From Sulfuricurvum sp. (GTDB lineage: Bacteria; Campylobacterota; Campylobacteria; Campylobacterales; Sulfurimonadaceae), in contig NZ_JAUYFF010000005.1 in NCBI RefSeq assembly GCF_030691015.1, positions 1 to 64,000 of the forward strand: a stretch of DNA of 64,000 nucleotides, written 5' to 3'. Made by a program: the position numbers and the translations under genes. This document shows, one piece after another, positions 23,884-33,022 of the stretch. The notes below the pieces were generated by a model, which was not told where the DNA came from, did no database searches, and saw only the letters and a list, made by a program, of their open reading frames with translations. The stretch's first letter is position 1. Each line of letters starts with the position of its first letter.

Positions 23884-24285
23884 ATGGAACCAGTTACAAC
23901 AATAAACGCAATTTTTTCTAGTATTAAGACGGCAACAGATATTGCTAAACTAATTAAGGATAGTAATACATCCCTAGAAGAAGCCGAAATTAAACTTAAA
24001 ATGGCAGACCTTATCAGTACGCTTGCTGATATAAAAATTGAACTTTCAGAAGTACAAGTATCACAAAGAGAAAAAGAAGAAAAAATTTTAGAATTAGAAA
24101 AATTGCTTATCAAAAAAGATAAAATGAATTTTGATGGAAAGATGTATTGGATTGAAGAAGATAAAATTCCATATTGTAAAGTCTGTTTTGAAGAACATTT
24201 AAAATACCATCATTTAGAATATAACAATGGTCATTGGGGAACAAATTATTATTGTCGTATTTGTAATAATCGATATTACATTTAA
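23884..24285 (+). CDS. hypothetical coiled-coil / zinc-ribbon protein
   Basis: Unrecognised protein of 133 residues. Residues about 30-85 are charged and helical and probably form a coiled coil (LEEAEIKLKMADLISTL, then EKILELEKLLIKKDK). The C-terminus has two CxxC pairs, YCKVC and YCRIC, about 30 residues apart, a likely zinc ribbon. The codon use is much more AT-rich than in neighbouring genes and it sits next to a REP-like element, which suggests recent acquisition. No Shine-Dalgarno stands out. Function unknown. Confidence 0.6.
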   Translation: MEPVTTINAIFSSIKTATDIAKLIKDSNTSLEEAEIKLKMADLISTLADIKIELSEVQVSQREKEEKILELEKLLIKKDKMNFDGKMYWIEEDKIPYCKVCFEEHLKYHHLEYNNGHWGTNYYCRICNNRYYI

Positions 24286-24287
24286 CC

Positions 24288-24893
24288 ATGAAATTAGAAT
24301 CCATCACCGACACCATGGACGTATTCGCCGAAAAATTCGAGAACGTAGATCTTCACGGCAAAAAGATCACCAAAGCCGAATTTGATGACTGCACCTTCGT
24401 CTCATGCGATTTCAGCGAAACCTTTTTTTCCTCTTGCAAATTTACCGAATGCCGTTTCGAAAACTGTAACCTGAGCTTGATGAAACTCACCAGCACTAAA
24501 ATGAGCGATGTCGAGTTTGTCTCGTGCAAAATGATCGGGATCGATTGGACGATGGGGGATTGGAAAAGTTTGCTCAATGCCGATCCGCTCCGTTTTCGTG
24601 AGTGTATCCTCAACGACAGCAACTTTTTCGGTCTGAACTTAGAAGGACTTCTTATGAAAGAGTGCCGAGCCAAAGAGGTCGATTTCCGCAACGGAACCTT
24701 TCAAAAAGCCGATTTTTCGGGAAGCGATTTCAAAGGGGCGCTGTTTGGTAACACCCATCTCGAAGGTGCCAATTTTACCGACACGAGCAACACGATGATC
24801 GATGTACGCTCCAATCACCTGCACGGAGCGATATTCAACCGTTATGAGGCACTTTTTCTCCTCGAATCGATGGGGATCGTGCTCGTCGATTAA
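24288..24893 (+). CDS. pentapeptide-repeat protein (Qnr-like)
   Basis: Protein of 201 residues made of repeated A(D/N)LXX-type five-residue units: FDDCTFVSCDFSETFFSSCKF at the start and KADFSGSDFKGALFGNTHL later, with a break around DWTMGDWKSLLNADP. This two-block right-handed beta-helix with a loop resembles Qnr/MfpA proteins that bind DNA gyrase. A gyrase-protecting role is inference only. It starts 2 nt after the zinc-ribbon gene but has normal base composition. Confidence 0.78.
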   Translation: MKLESITDTMDVFAEKFENVDLHGKKITKAEFDDCTFVSCDFSETFFSSCKFTECRFENCNLSLMKLTSTKMSDVEFVSCKMIGIDWTMGDWKSLLNADPLRFRECILNDSNFFGLNLEGLLMKECRAKEVDFRNGTFQKADFSGSDFKGALFGNTHLEGANFTDTSNTMIDVRSNHLHGAIFNRYEALFLLESMGIVLVD

Positions 24894-24990
24894 GATGAGC
24901 CTCTTTCCAATTTAGTCCTAAAATTAAACAACAAGATATCTTTTTTAAATAAAATTTAGGTTTTAAATATTCGTTTAAGTTATCCAACCG

Positions 24991-24996
24991 TACAAT
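24991..24996 (+). promoter_or_regulatory. candidate -10 box of hydABC
   Basis: TACAAT, 36 nt before the hydA ATG. Its predicted transcription start near 25003 lies inside the palindrome at 24999-25012. Confidence 0.5.
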
Positions 24997-24998
24997 GG

Positions 24999-25012
24999 TG
25001 AATGACCATTCA
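24999..25012 (+). promoter_or_regulatory. candidate operator at the hydA start site
   Basis: Perfect palindrome TGAATG-AC-CATTCA followed by TAAAA. It covers the predicted transcription start and shares its layout with the sites at 34872-34885 and 20750-20763. An overlapping inverted repeat AATGGT-N5-ACCATT spans 24994-25010. Confidence 0.6.
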
Positions 25013-25032
25013 TAAAATACGAGGGAGAGATC

Positions 25033-26271
25033 ATGTCTGATAAAGTAGAAGCAGTTAAAAAACTGTTTACTTCCCAAAGTTCGCGAGTCGAAACGAACAA
25101 GGGTGATACGTATTACCAGGAGTTGTTCGACAAGTGTGAGGCGAGATTGAACGAGATGCGCTCACATCAGCCGGCTAATAAGCTCGACTTTACCGATCTT
25201 TTAGAAGATAACGGGATTGATAGACGAGAGTTTATGAAATGGGCGAGTGCAACAACAGCGATGTTAATGCTTCCCCCTATGTTTACTCCGCTCGTTGCCG
25301 ATGCGGCAGTGTTGATGAACCGAGCACCGGTTATTTGGCTTGAACTCCAAGACTGTGCCGGTAACTCCGAAGCCCTTTTGCGCGCAGACGGGCCAAAAAT
25401 TGATGAGATTGTGTTGGACATTATCTCATTAGAATTTCATGAGACTCTTCAAGCCGCATCAGGACATCAAGCTGAAAAACAGCTCGAAGAAGCGATGGAA
25501 CATTTCAAAGGGAAATATCTTCTTTTCGTTGAAGGTGCGATTCCGATGGCAATGGACGGTCAATACGGGACTATCGGTGCTAAGGGTGAAACATTCCATG
25601 ATCACTTAGTACGCTGTGCCGAAAATGCTGCGGCAGTTGTCGCGGTAGGAAGTTGTGCAACGTTCGGAGGGATTCCTGCTGCTGCTCCGAATCCTACCGG
25701 TGCGGTTGGGGTTATGGATGTTGTTAAAAACAAACCTCTTATCAATATCCCGGCATGTCCGGCCAATCCGGCCAATATGGTCGGAGTCATTTTGCATTAT
25801 GTTTTGACAGGACAGGTTCCTGAACTTGATTCACTTCTTCGTCCTAAATTTGCATTCGGCTATCGTATCCACGATAACTGCGAACGCCGCGCACACTTTG
25901 ATGCGGGTGAGTATGTTGAAGAGTGGGGCGATGTCGGAGCTCAAAATAACTTCTGTCTTTACAAAATGGGATGTAAAGGTCCTATGACATTTAACAACTG
26001 TTCAATCGTCCGCTATAACGAAGGGGTTAACTGGCCTATCGGAGTAGGACGCGGTTGTATCGGATGTTCGGAACCCGATTTCTGGGATAAATATGCGTAT
26101 GAGCGTCCGATGGCGGATGCAAAAATTAAAGCACCTACGGGTGGTGTCGAGAAAACCGTTGACGAATTTGGTTTGGGCATGTTGACCGCAGCCGGTATCG
26201 GTATTGCGATCCATGCAGCAGCCAGCACCGTAGCAGGTAAACGAGAAAATTCAGGAGAGAGCCATGAGTAA
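25033..26271 (+). CDS. hydA: respiratory [NiFe]-hydrogenase small subunit HydA, Tat-exported
   Basis: Group 1 small subunit of 412 residues. A 63-residue leader precedes the Tat motif DRREFMKW (Arg64, Arg65) and a hydrophobic stretch. The core has QDCAGN (Cys108, with Asn111 where the second proximal Cys normally is), VGSC, PACP, HDNC, the NNCS Cys and GCIGCSEPDFW. A C-terminal helix (GLGMLTAAGIGIAIHAAAS) anchors it in the membrane. It passes electrons from the NiFe site to cytochrome b HydC and on to the quinone pool. Ribosome binding site GAGGGAG. HydB overlaps by 8 nt. Confidence 0.93.
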   Translation: MSDKVEAVKKLFTSQSSRVETNKGDTYYQELFDKCEARLNEMRSHQPANKLDFTDLLEDNGIDRREFMKWASATTAMLMLPPMFTPLVADAAVLMNRAPVIWLELQDCAGNSEALLRADGPKIDEIVLDIISLEFHETLQAASGHQAEKQLEEAMEHFKGKYLLFVEGAIPMAMDGQYGTIGAKGETFHDHLVRCAENAAAVVAVGSCATFGGIPAAAPNPTGAVGVMDVVKNKPLINIPACPANPANMVGVILHYVLTGQVPELDSLLRPKFAFGYRIHDNCERRAHFDAGEYVEEWGDVGAQNNFCLYKMGCKGPMTFNNCSIVRYNEGVNWPIGVGRGCIGCSEPDFWDKYAYERPMADAKIKAPTGGVEKTVDEFGLGMLTAAGIGIAIHAAASTVAGKRENSGESHE

Positions 26272-28039
26272 GCACATTGTAGTTGACCCTATTACCCGTA
26301 TCGAGGGACATTTACGTATCGAAGCGGTCATTGATGAGAATAACACGATTGTAGATGCCTACAGTGCATCGACTATGTTCCGTGGGATAGAGACAATTTT
26401 ACAGGGACGCGATCCTCGTGACTGCGGACTTTTAGCAATGCGTATTTGCGGTGTATGTACCGGAACCCATTATCAACGCTCTATTGAAGCGGTAGAGGAT
26501 GCGTTTAATATTACGATCCCTAAAAATGCCCGTATCGTTCGTAACTTGATTCAAGGTGCATTGTATATGCATGACCATGTGGTCCATTTCTATCACCTTC
26601 ATGCGCTTGATTTCGTTGATGTTGTTTCAGCACTTTCGGCTGATCCTGCTAAAACTGCGGCAGAAGCACGTAAATGGGCGAGTGTTGCCGGTGAATCTCC
26701 GTTTATTGACGGTGAGAGCGAATTTAAAGCGATTCAAGATCGTGTGGCAAAATTTGTCAAACAAGGGCGTTTAGGGATTTTCGGAAACGGCTATTGGGGC
26801 AATCCGCATTATAAATTGACTCCGGAACAAAACCTTATCGGTGTTGCCCACTATTTGCAAGCATTGGATATCCAGCGCGATATGGCAAAAATGCAGGCGA
26901 TTTTCGGCGGTAAAAATCCGCATCCACAATCGATTGTTGTCGGTGGTGTAACGTGTGTTCAAGATATTCAAAATCCTGCTCGTATTGCGTTGTTCAAATC
27001 ACTTCTTCTAGAAGGGACAAAGTTTATCAAACAAGCGTATTTACCGGATGTTTACATGGCCGGCACAATGTATGCGGGCGAAGCGACAGATTCTAAAGCG
27101 ACGTTCAGCGAGCTTGTCGGAGGCAAAGGGGTCGGCGGAACCGGTGGAGGACTCTTGAACTTCATGAGTTACGGTGATTTCCGTCTCGATGATACCGGTT
27201 TTTACAAATCAGCCCTCCTTTTCCCTAAAGGGGTTGTTATGGGCGGAGACATCTCTAAAGTCCTTCCGTTGGATGAAGAGAAAATCGCGGAAGACGTGAC
27301 CCATGCATGGTACAAAGGGGATAAACCTCTTCACCCGTATGAGGGGCAAACGATCCCAGAATATACCGGTTTGGATAAACGTGCAGACGGTATCGCGTAT
27401 CTTAAAACCAAAGAGAAATACAGCTGGATCAAATCTCCGATTTACAACGATGCTCGTGTTGAAGTCGGGCCGTTGGCTCGTATGGTGATCGGTGTGGCGG
27501 CAAAAGATGAACGCATTACTAAATACGTGACCAACTTCCTTAAACGGGGAAATCTTCCGGTTACGGTATTGTTTAGTACGGTTGGACGTACTGCCGCTCG
27601 TGCTATCGAGACGGAATTGATGGCGGATGTTATGCTAGAATGGATCGACGAACTCGCTAAAAATGTTCTCACTGGCGATAAGAGTACGTGGACGGAATTT
27701 GATTTTGATGAAGTGAGTGTGAGTGCAAAAGGACGCGGTATGGCGGAAGCTCCGCGTGGAGCACTCGGACATTGGGTGAGCATTGCAGATGGAAAAGTCG
27801 TTAACTACCAAGCGATTGTCCCATCAACATGGAATGCGGCTCCTCGTGATTATAAAAATCGTATGGGAGCATACGAAGCAAGTTTGATCGGAACCAAAGT
27901 GGCCAATCCTGAGCAACCGTTGGAAATTATCCGTACCATTCACAGTTTTGACCCTTGTATCGCATGTGCGGTTCACGTCGTCGATACCAAAGGTAAAGAG
28001 CTTGCTGTTTACAAAGTAGATAGCTCTTGCAGTATCTAA
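26264..28039 (+). CDS. hydB: respiratory [NiFe]-hydrogenase large subunit HydB
   Basis: Catalytic subunit of 591 residues. NiFe ligands are RICGVC (Cys62, Cys65) and DPCIAC (Cys565, Cys568), then His571 and a 20-residue tail removed by a protease in maturation. It is co-exported to the periplasm with HydA and oxidises H2 for respiration. The N-terminal block DPITRIEGHLRIE and many other segments match the large subunit at 18137-19831. The gene follows hydA with an 8-nt overlap and precedes hydC by 10 nt. Confidence 0.95.
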   Translation: MSKHIVVDPITRIEGHLRIEAVIDENNTIVDAYSASTMFRGIETILQGRDPRDCGLLAMRICGVCTGTHYQRSIEAVEDAFNITIPKNARIVRNLIQGALYMHDHVVHFYHLHALDFVDVVSALSADPAKTAAEARKWASVAGESPFIDGESEFKAIQDRVAKFVKQGRLGIFGNGYWGNPHYKLTPEQNLIGVAHYLQALDIQRDMAKMQAIFGGKNPHPQSIVVGGVTCVQDIQNPARIALFKSLLLEGTKFIKQAYLPDVYMAGTMYAGEATDSKATFSELVGGKGVGGTGGGLLNFMSYGDFRLDDTGFYKSALLFPKGVVMGGDISKVLPLDEEKIAEDVTHAWYKGDKPLHPYEGQTIPEYTGLDKRADGIAYLKTKEKYSWIKSPIYNDARVEVGPLARMVIGVAAKDERITKYVTNFLKRGNLPVTVLFSTVGRTAARAIETELMADVMLEWIDELAKNVLTGDKSTWTEFDFDEVSVSAKGRGMAEAPRGALGHWVSIADGKVVNYQAIVPSTWNAAPRDYKNRMGAYEASLIGTKVANPEQPLEIIRTIHSFDPCIACAVHVVDTKGKELAVYKVDSSCSI

Positions 28040-28049
28040 GGAGAGAATA

Positions 28050-28766
28050 ATGAAACAGGGGTACACACAAGTCAAACGTATGACACCTGCAATGCGCATC
28101 ATCCATTGGGTGAATGCGATTTGTATGATCGGTGCCGTCGTGACGGGTCTTTATATCGGACATCCGTATTATCAGACATTTATGGCTGATGGTGCCGTTG
28201 ATAAATACGTCATGGCGTGGAATCGTTACGGACATTTTATTATTGCGATTATTTTCGATGTAACATCGGTTATTATCGCTTATCTCTATTTTTTCAGCCG
28301 TTTTGAAAAACCGTATAAGAAATTGGTTCCGAACACTCAGAACATTACCGAATTTAAAGCGGTATTGGTTAATTTGCTAACGTTAAACCGTAAAAAAGAG
28401 TTTGATTCATCTCATGCGGACAGTTTCAACACCGTCTATTTTACAGTTTTTCATTTGCTGTTGATTTGGATGCTTTTAACCGGACTGCAAATGTACGTAC
28501 ATGGATTGGGATCAGGGCTTAGCTCTATCGGTGCATGGTGGCCATGGATGTTGCATTTGACAACCGATTGGACGATCTGGATCTGTGGCGGAACACTTAT
28601 GGATGTTCGAATTTCGCATCATTTTACGATGTGGTTGATTCTCTGCTGGGTAGTTTTTCATATCTATTATCAAGTATGGAGAACTATTTTTTGGAAAGAG
28701 GCGGATATTGCTATTGTTATCGGCGGCTCTAAATTTGTCAAAGACGATTCACTAAAAAGTGAATAG
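28050..28766 (+). CDS. hydC: hydrogenase b-type cytochrome HydC
   Basis: Membrane cytochrome b of 238 residues with four hydrophobic segments. Histidines in RIIHWVNAI, RYGHFIIAI, FHLLLIWML and HHFTMWLILCWVVFHIY are the likely ligands for two haems. It takes electrons from HydA and reduces menaquinone. It is the third gene of hydABC, with AAGGAGAG as ribosome binding site. A hairpin follows before the next gene. Confidence 0.92.
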   Translation: MKQGYTQVKRMTPAMRIIHWVNAICMIGAVVTGLYIGHPYYQTFMADGAVDKYVMAWNRYGHFIIAIIFDVTSVIIAYLYFFSRFEKPYKKLVPNTQNITEFKAVLVNLLTLNRKKEFDSSHADSFNTVYFTVFHLLLIWMLLTGLQMYVHGLGSGLSSIGAWWPWMLHLTTDWTIWICGGTLMDVRISHHFTMWLILCWVVFHIYYQVWRTIFWKEADIAIVIGGSKFVKDDSLKSE

Positions 28767-28774
28767 ATGCAAGT

Positions 28775-28803
28775 GCGGGCTTTAGCCCGCCGGCTCTGTT
28801 TTT
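28775..28803 (+). terminator. hairpin after hydC
   Basis: GCGGGC, loop TTTA, GCCCGC (28775-28790), then CGGCTCTG and five T. It resembles a partial terminator or mRNA-stabilising hairpin that would make hydABC more abundant than the downstream maturation genes. Confidence 0.6.
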
Positions 28804-28857
28804 CCTAGATTCCCGATGGGGAAGCAATGAAAGATAGCGCATACAATAAGGATTATT

Positions 28858-30780
28858 ATGGCATTCACGTTAGAGGTAATCACCTCTTTTTCACAACCGA
28901 CGATTAAAAATTATCTGATTTCAACTATTCGCTCCTTCGAGATGAAAGCGGTTGTACACCAACAAAAAAATAAAATTATCTGTGCATTTAACAGTGGCGA
29001 TGAAAAACTCCAAGAGTGTTTGGAAGAGATCGCTTCGACGCTCCCCGCATCCTCTTTTATGAGCAGTTCCCAGTATTACGATATGGAGGGAGAACCTGAA
29101 GAGATTCCCGATTTTACGGTAGAGTATCCGGTGGCTTTGGGCTTATGCCCCAGCTGTCAAAAAGAGATGTTTGATCCCTCATCTAAACGCTACTATTACC
29201 CGTTTACCCAATGCACCCATTGCGGAGGGCAATACGCATTTTTCGAACATTATCCCTATAAACGCGAAAATACCGTTTTTTCGTATCTCAAACCCTGTCC
29301 GACGTGTGAAGATGAATCGAAACAGTTAGGCCGCCGTGAAAAACAGGTTCTTAACTCATGCCACACCTGCGGTATCCCTGTAAAACTTATCCATAAAGAT
29401 AAAGAGCGCTATGCGAACGATGCGGGGAGTTTTCGTACCCTTTTTGAAGTTGCGGCCAAAGCATTGCGCGACGGTAAAACCCTTCTCGTGAAAACAACAA
29501 TGGGGTATCGACGATTTTATCGCTCGCAGAAGCTGGAAGAGGGTTCGGTTCTGATGCTGGTGAATGCCATGAAAATCACCGAATTTTGCTCTCTCATTAA
29601 CGATGAGTTCAATGCATTGCTTAGTATCGAGCGTCCGATTTTGCATGTAGCCCTCAAAGATGAGACACTGCGCAGTACCTTCGGAACTTCCATTGATGTT
29701 AAATACCCCGATGAGGGGTTTTCGATTCTACTCGCCAAAGAGCTTACCCTTTTGGGGGTTGATTTTATCGCATATGAGGCACTTGAGAGAGCAGCGGAAG
29801 CCGATTTTGTGATGGAGTTTGATCTGGAACTCAATCATCAGAGCGATATGCATCTTTTCATCAATAAAGATATAAAATTTATCACCTCGGGTGAGCGGGT
29901 CTCGTTCCCCTCTCGCCTCCCTTATGGAAGAGATACGCTCAGTATCGCTCACGGTTTGGTCGGGATCAAAGATGCAAAAGGGATGCTCTTCGATCAAATG
30001 GGACGTTTCACTTCCGCCTCTACTACCAAAGTCAATCAGCTTGAAACCGAAACACCTTCGGTTGAATCGGGCAATTTCCATACCATGGCTCCGGATGAGG
30101 CTTCGTTTATGTCGGTCATTGCCGAGCACAATAAATTCGGAACCAAAGTTGTCGGTGCCTATTTCGAGGGGGAACCCTCCTTTTTATATTATGACGGTAA
30201 AAAGGTGATTCGTGTTGTCCCGCCGAAGCATTTTAGCCCTATCGGATTAATAGACGCTCTGAAAACACTGCGTGAGGGATCGGATCGCCTGATCAGCAAT
30301 GTTGAGAAACATCATCCTGAACTCTATGCGCTTCTTTTGAGAATCGAGAAGAGCGATGTGAATCTCTTTGATGCGACGGCCATACTTTTGGGGCTGGAAG
30401 AGGAAAGTTTTAGCGGAGTGATGAAAGAGGCATTGAAATTTATCGGCAAGGGCGGTTTACAGATCGATACAAAAGTCGAAGATAACCGTTTTAATCATTT
30501 TGCCTTTTTATCGAGCATTATTAGTTACCGCCTTGCAGGTGTCGATTCAGTTTATCTGAGCTATTCTATCTTCGAATCTTTCGGAGATTATTTCAGTGAA
30601 TTGTTAAATGAAATCAAAGGTAAAACGAAAGCAAACGATATCGTGTTGTGCGGATCGTATTTTGCCGGACAATCCCTTTTTAGCCGATTGCAGAGAAATC
30701 TGAAAGCGTCTGCGGTGCTAATGAATATGAGTTATCCGATCGGGAAGGAAAATTGCGTTGTCGGTGGAGTCTTTTTATAG
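28858..30780 (+). CDS. divergent HypF-like hydrogenase accessory protein (HydE-like)
   Basis: Protein of 640 residues built like HypF but with lost catalytic features. The two HypF-type zinc fingers are clear (CPSCQKEM...CTHCGGQ; CPTC...CHTCG), followed by a YrdC-like part (ALRDGKTLLVKTTMGYRRF). The N-terminal region lacks the acylphosphatase motif VQGVGFRP, and the C-terminal Kae1-like part ends in VLCGSYFAGQSLFSRL without the metal-binding HxxxH. The position behind hydABC matches HydE of Wolinella and Helicobacter, which is needed for hydrogenase activity by an unknown mechanism; that identity is an inference from synteny. True hypF follows with overlap. Confidence 0.7.
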   Translation: MAFTLEVITSFSQPTIKNYLISTIRSFEMKAVVHQQKNKIICAFNSGDEKLQECLEEIASTLPASSFMSSSQYYDMEGEPEEIPDFTVEYPVALGLCPSCQKEMFDPSSKRYYYPFTQCTHCGGQYAFFEHYPYKRENTVFSYLKPCPTCEDESKQLGRREKQVLNSCHTCGIPVKLIHKDKERYANDAGSFRTLFEVAAKALRDGKTLLVKTTMGYRRFYRSQKLEEGSVLMLVNAMKITEFCSLINDEFNALLSIERPILHVALKDETLRSTFGTSIDVKYPDEGFSILLAKELTLLGVDFIAYEALERAAEADFVMEFDLELNHQSDMHLFINKDIKFITSGERVSFPSRLPYGRDTLSIAHGLVGIKDAKGMLFDQMGRFTSASTTKVNQLETETPSVESGNFHTMAPDEASFMSVIAEHNKFGTKVVGAYFEGEPSFLYYDGKKVIRVVPPKHFSPIGLIDALKTLREGSDRLISNVEKHHPELYALLLRIEKSDVNLFDATAILLGLEEESFSGVMKEALKFIGKGGLQIDTKVEDNRFNHFAFLSSIISYRLAGVDSVYLSYSIFESFGDYFSELLNEIKGKTKANDIVLCGSYFAGQSLFSRLQRNLKASAVLMNMSYPIGKENCVVGGVFL

Positions 30781-33022
30781 CACGAGTGTCCGTATCATTG
30801 TCAAAGGGATAGTGCAGGGGGTCGGATTTCGACCGTTTGTCTATCGTGAAGCTCTCCGTTACGGAATTACAGGGTTTGTCTGTAATACTCCTGAGGGGGT
30901 GGTGATCGAAGCGCACGGGAAACATTGTGAGCAGTTTATAAAAGCACTGAGAGAAAATCTCCCCGTCCAAGCCCGCATCGACTCGATGGAGATCGAGCCG
31001 TGCGAATTTGCCGAGTATACGGGTTTTGAAATTCGAGAAAGTACTCTGGGTTTAGGGTCTGTTGCGATTCCTCTCGACAGTGCACTTTGTTTTGCATGCC
31101 AAACCGAAATGGATGATCCCTCCAATCGCCGTTACCGTTATCCCTTTATTAACTGCACCGATTGCGGTCCCCGCTATACCATCATCCAAACCCCGCCGTA
31201 TGACCGCGTCCGAACGTCCATGAAACATTTTACGATGTGTAAACAGTGTGAATCCGAATATACGAATCCCGCCTCTCGCCGTTACCATGCCGAACCGATT
31301 AGCTGTCCGCAGTGTGGGCCACAATTGAAATTCCTAGATAATAAGGGAAATGAGATAGCGGGAGAGCCTATCGATTTGGCAGTCGAAATGCTCAAAGCGG
31401 GAAAAATCATTGCCTTAAAAGGGTTGGGGGGATTTCATCTGATGTGCGATGCCACGTCGGAGCGTGCCGTGAGTGAATTGCGACTGCGCAAGCACCGTAA
31501 AGCCAAGCCCCTCGCGGTGATGTTTGGGTCACTCGAGCAACTGGAAACGTATGTATCGATCAATGAGGTGGAAAAAAGCCACATCACGGGCTCTATCAAG
31601 CCTATCGTGATCGTTGATGCACAATCGGGGACAAATCTATCCCCTCAGATTGCTCCTCATATTGAGAGGTTGGGGGTGTTCCTCCCCTATACGCCGCTGC
31701 ATCGATTGTTGTTTGAATCGATCGATTTCCCCCTTGTCGCGACGAGTGCCAACATTAGTGATGAGCCGATTATGATCCGCTCCTCTGAGATTATCAATCG
31801 GCTGAGTCATGTCGTGGACGGAATTTTGGATCATGACCGTACCATTATCAATGCTCTAGATGATGCTGTCATTCATATCGCAGAGGGGAGGGTCGTGATG
31901 CTTCGGATGGGACGTGGATTCGCACCGCATACCTTTGCGCTATCCGAAGCCCTAACCCAAGATATTTTAGCCCTCGGTGCCCATCAGAAAAGTGCCATTG
32001 CGCTGGGGGTCAAAGAGAACATGATCCTCAGCCCCCATATCGGTGATTTGGGGAGTGTAGAGGCGGATGGGTATTTTGAGCGGACAGTGCAGACCTTTAA
32101 ACGATTTTATGATGTTGAACCCTCACTCTTGGTGCATGATCTCCATCCTCAGTACGCTTCGAGCGCATACGCGCTGACGCAAAAAAGAGAGCACTACGGA
32201 ATTCAGCACCATTACGCCCACATCTTGGCGTGTATGGCGGAGTACGGTTTGGATGAAAAAGTGCTTGGATTCGCGTATGACGGAACAGGTTACGGAGAGG
32301 ATGGAAGCCTCTGGGGTGGAGAGGTGATGATTGCCGATGTACACGCTTTTGAGCGGATCGGACATCTAAAACCGTTTGCCCTCTTAGGCGGAGATAAAGC
32401 GATCAAAGAACCCCGTCGGATTGCGTTGTCGTTGTTATTTGAGATCTATAGTCTTGATGAGGTGCTAACTCTGAAATCGCCTACGGTTGAAGCGTTTTTA
32501 CCGCATGAAATACGGACTCTGCACCACATGTGGGTGAAAAATATCAATGCCCCGCGAAGTTCTTCCATGGGACGCCTTTTTGATGCCATAGCGAGTTTGG
32601 GCGGATTTATCCAAAGCCTTGATTATGAGGGGCAGGGTGGGATGATGATGGAGTCTTTTGTCGATGATTCTACGTATGAACCCTTTGAATTTAGTGTTAT
32701 CGACGGAGAAATTGATTGTGTACCGATGGTCAAACAAATTATGAGTTTAGGGGCTGATGCTAATGCAAAAGGGCTTATTGCCAGCCGTTTTATGGCTACC
32801 GTTGAAGCCATAATGCGCTATTTTGCGGATGCTTATCCCGCATTGCCCATTGTTGTCGGCGGAGGGGTATTTCAAAACCGAGCCTTAATGTGCCGACTTT
32901 ATCGTCATTTTGGAGAGAAGCGGTTTTATGCGCAACAGCAAACGCCGATCAATGACGGATCTATTGCTTTAGGGCAGCTTTATTATGCACTACACAACAC
33001 AAAGGAAAAGAATGAACGCTAA
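30758..33022 (+). CDS. hypF: carbamoyltransferase HypF
   Basis: Maturation enzyme of 754 residues that makes the cyanide ligands of the NiFe centre from carbamoyl phosphate with HypE. Domains in order: acylphosphatase (GIVQGVGFRPFVYREA), two zinc fingers (CFACQTEM to CTDCGPRYT, and CKQCE to CPQCGP), YrdC (LKGLGGFHLMCDA) and Kae1-like (HHYAHILACMAEYG and VVGGGVFQNRAL). The start is taken as TTG at 30758 inside the preceding gene; a GTG at 30764 is possible. It overlaps the following protease gene by 11 nt. Confidence 0.94.
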   Translation: MSVESFYSTSVRIIVKGIVQGVGFRPFVYREALRYGITGFVCNTPEGVVIEAHGKHCEQFIKALRENLPVQARIDSMEIEPCEFAEYTGFEIRESTLGLGSVAIPLDSALCFACQTEMDDPSNRRYRYPFINCTDCGPRYTIIQTPPYDRVRTSMKHFTMCKQCESEYTNPASRRYHAEPISCPQCGPQLKFLDNKGNEIAGEPIDLAVEMLKAGKIIALKGLGGFHLMCDATSERAVSELRLRKHRKAKPLAVMFGSLEQLETYVSINEVEKSHITGSIKPIVIVDAQSGTNLSPQIAPHIERLGVFLPYTPLHRLLFESIDFPLVATSANISDEPIMIRSSEIINRLSHVVDGILDHDRTIINALDDAVIHIAEGRVVMLRMGRGFAPHTFALSEALTQDILALGAHQKSAIALGVKENMILSPHIGDLGSVEADGYFERTVQTFKRFYDVEPSLLVHDLHPQYASSAYALTQKREHYGIQHHYAHILACMAEYGLDEKVLGFAYDGTGYGEDGSLWGGEVMIADVHAFERIGHLKPFALLGGDKAIKEPRRIALSLLFEIYSLDEVLTLKSPTVEAFLPHEIRTLHHMWVKNINAPRSSSMGRLFDAIASLGGFIQSLDYEGQGGMMMESFVDDSTYEPFEFSVIDGEIDCVPMVKQIMSLGADANAKGLIASRFMATVEAIMRYFADAYPALPIVVGGGVFQNRALMCRLYRHFGEKRFYAQQQTPINDGSIALGQLYYALHNTKEKNER

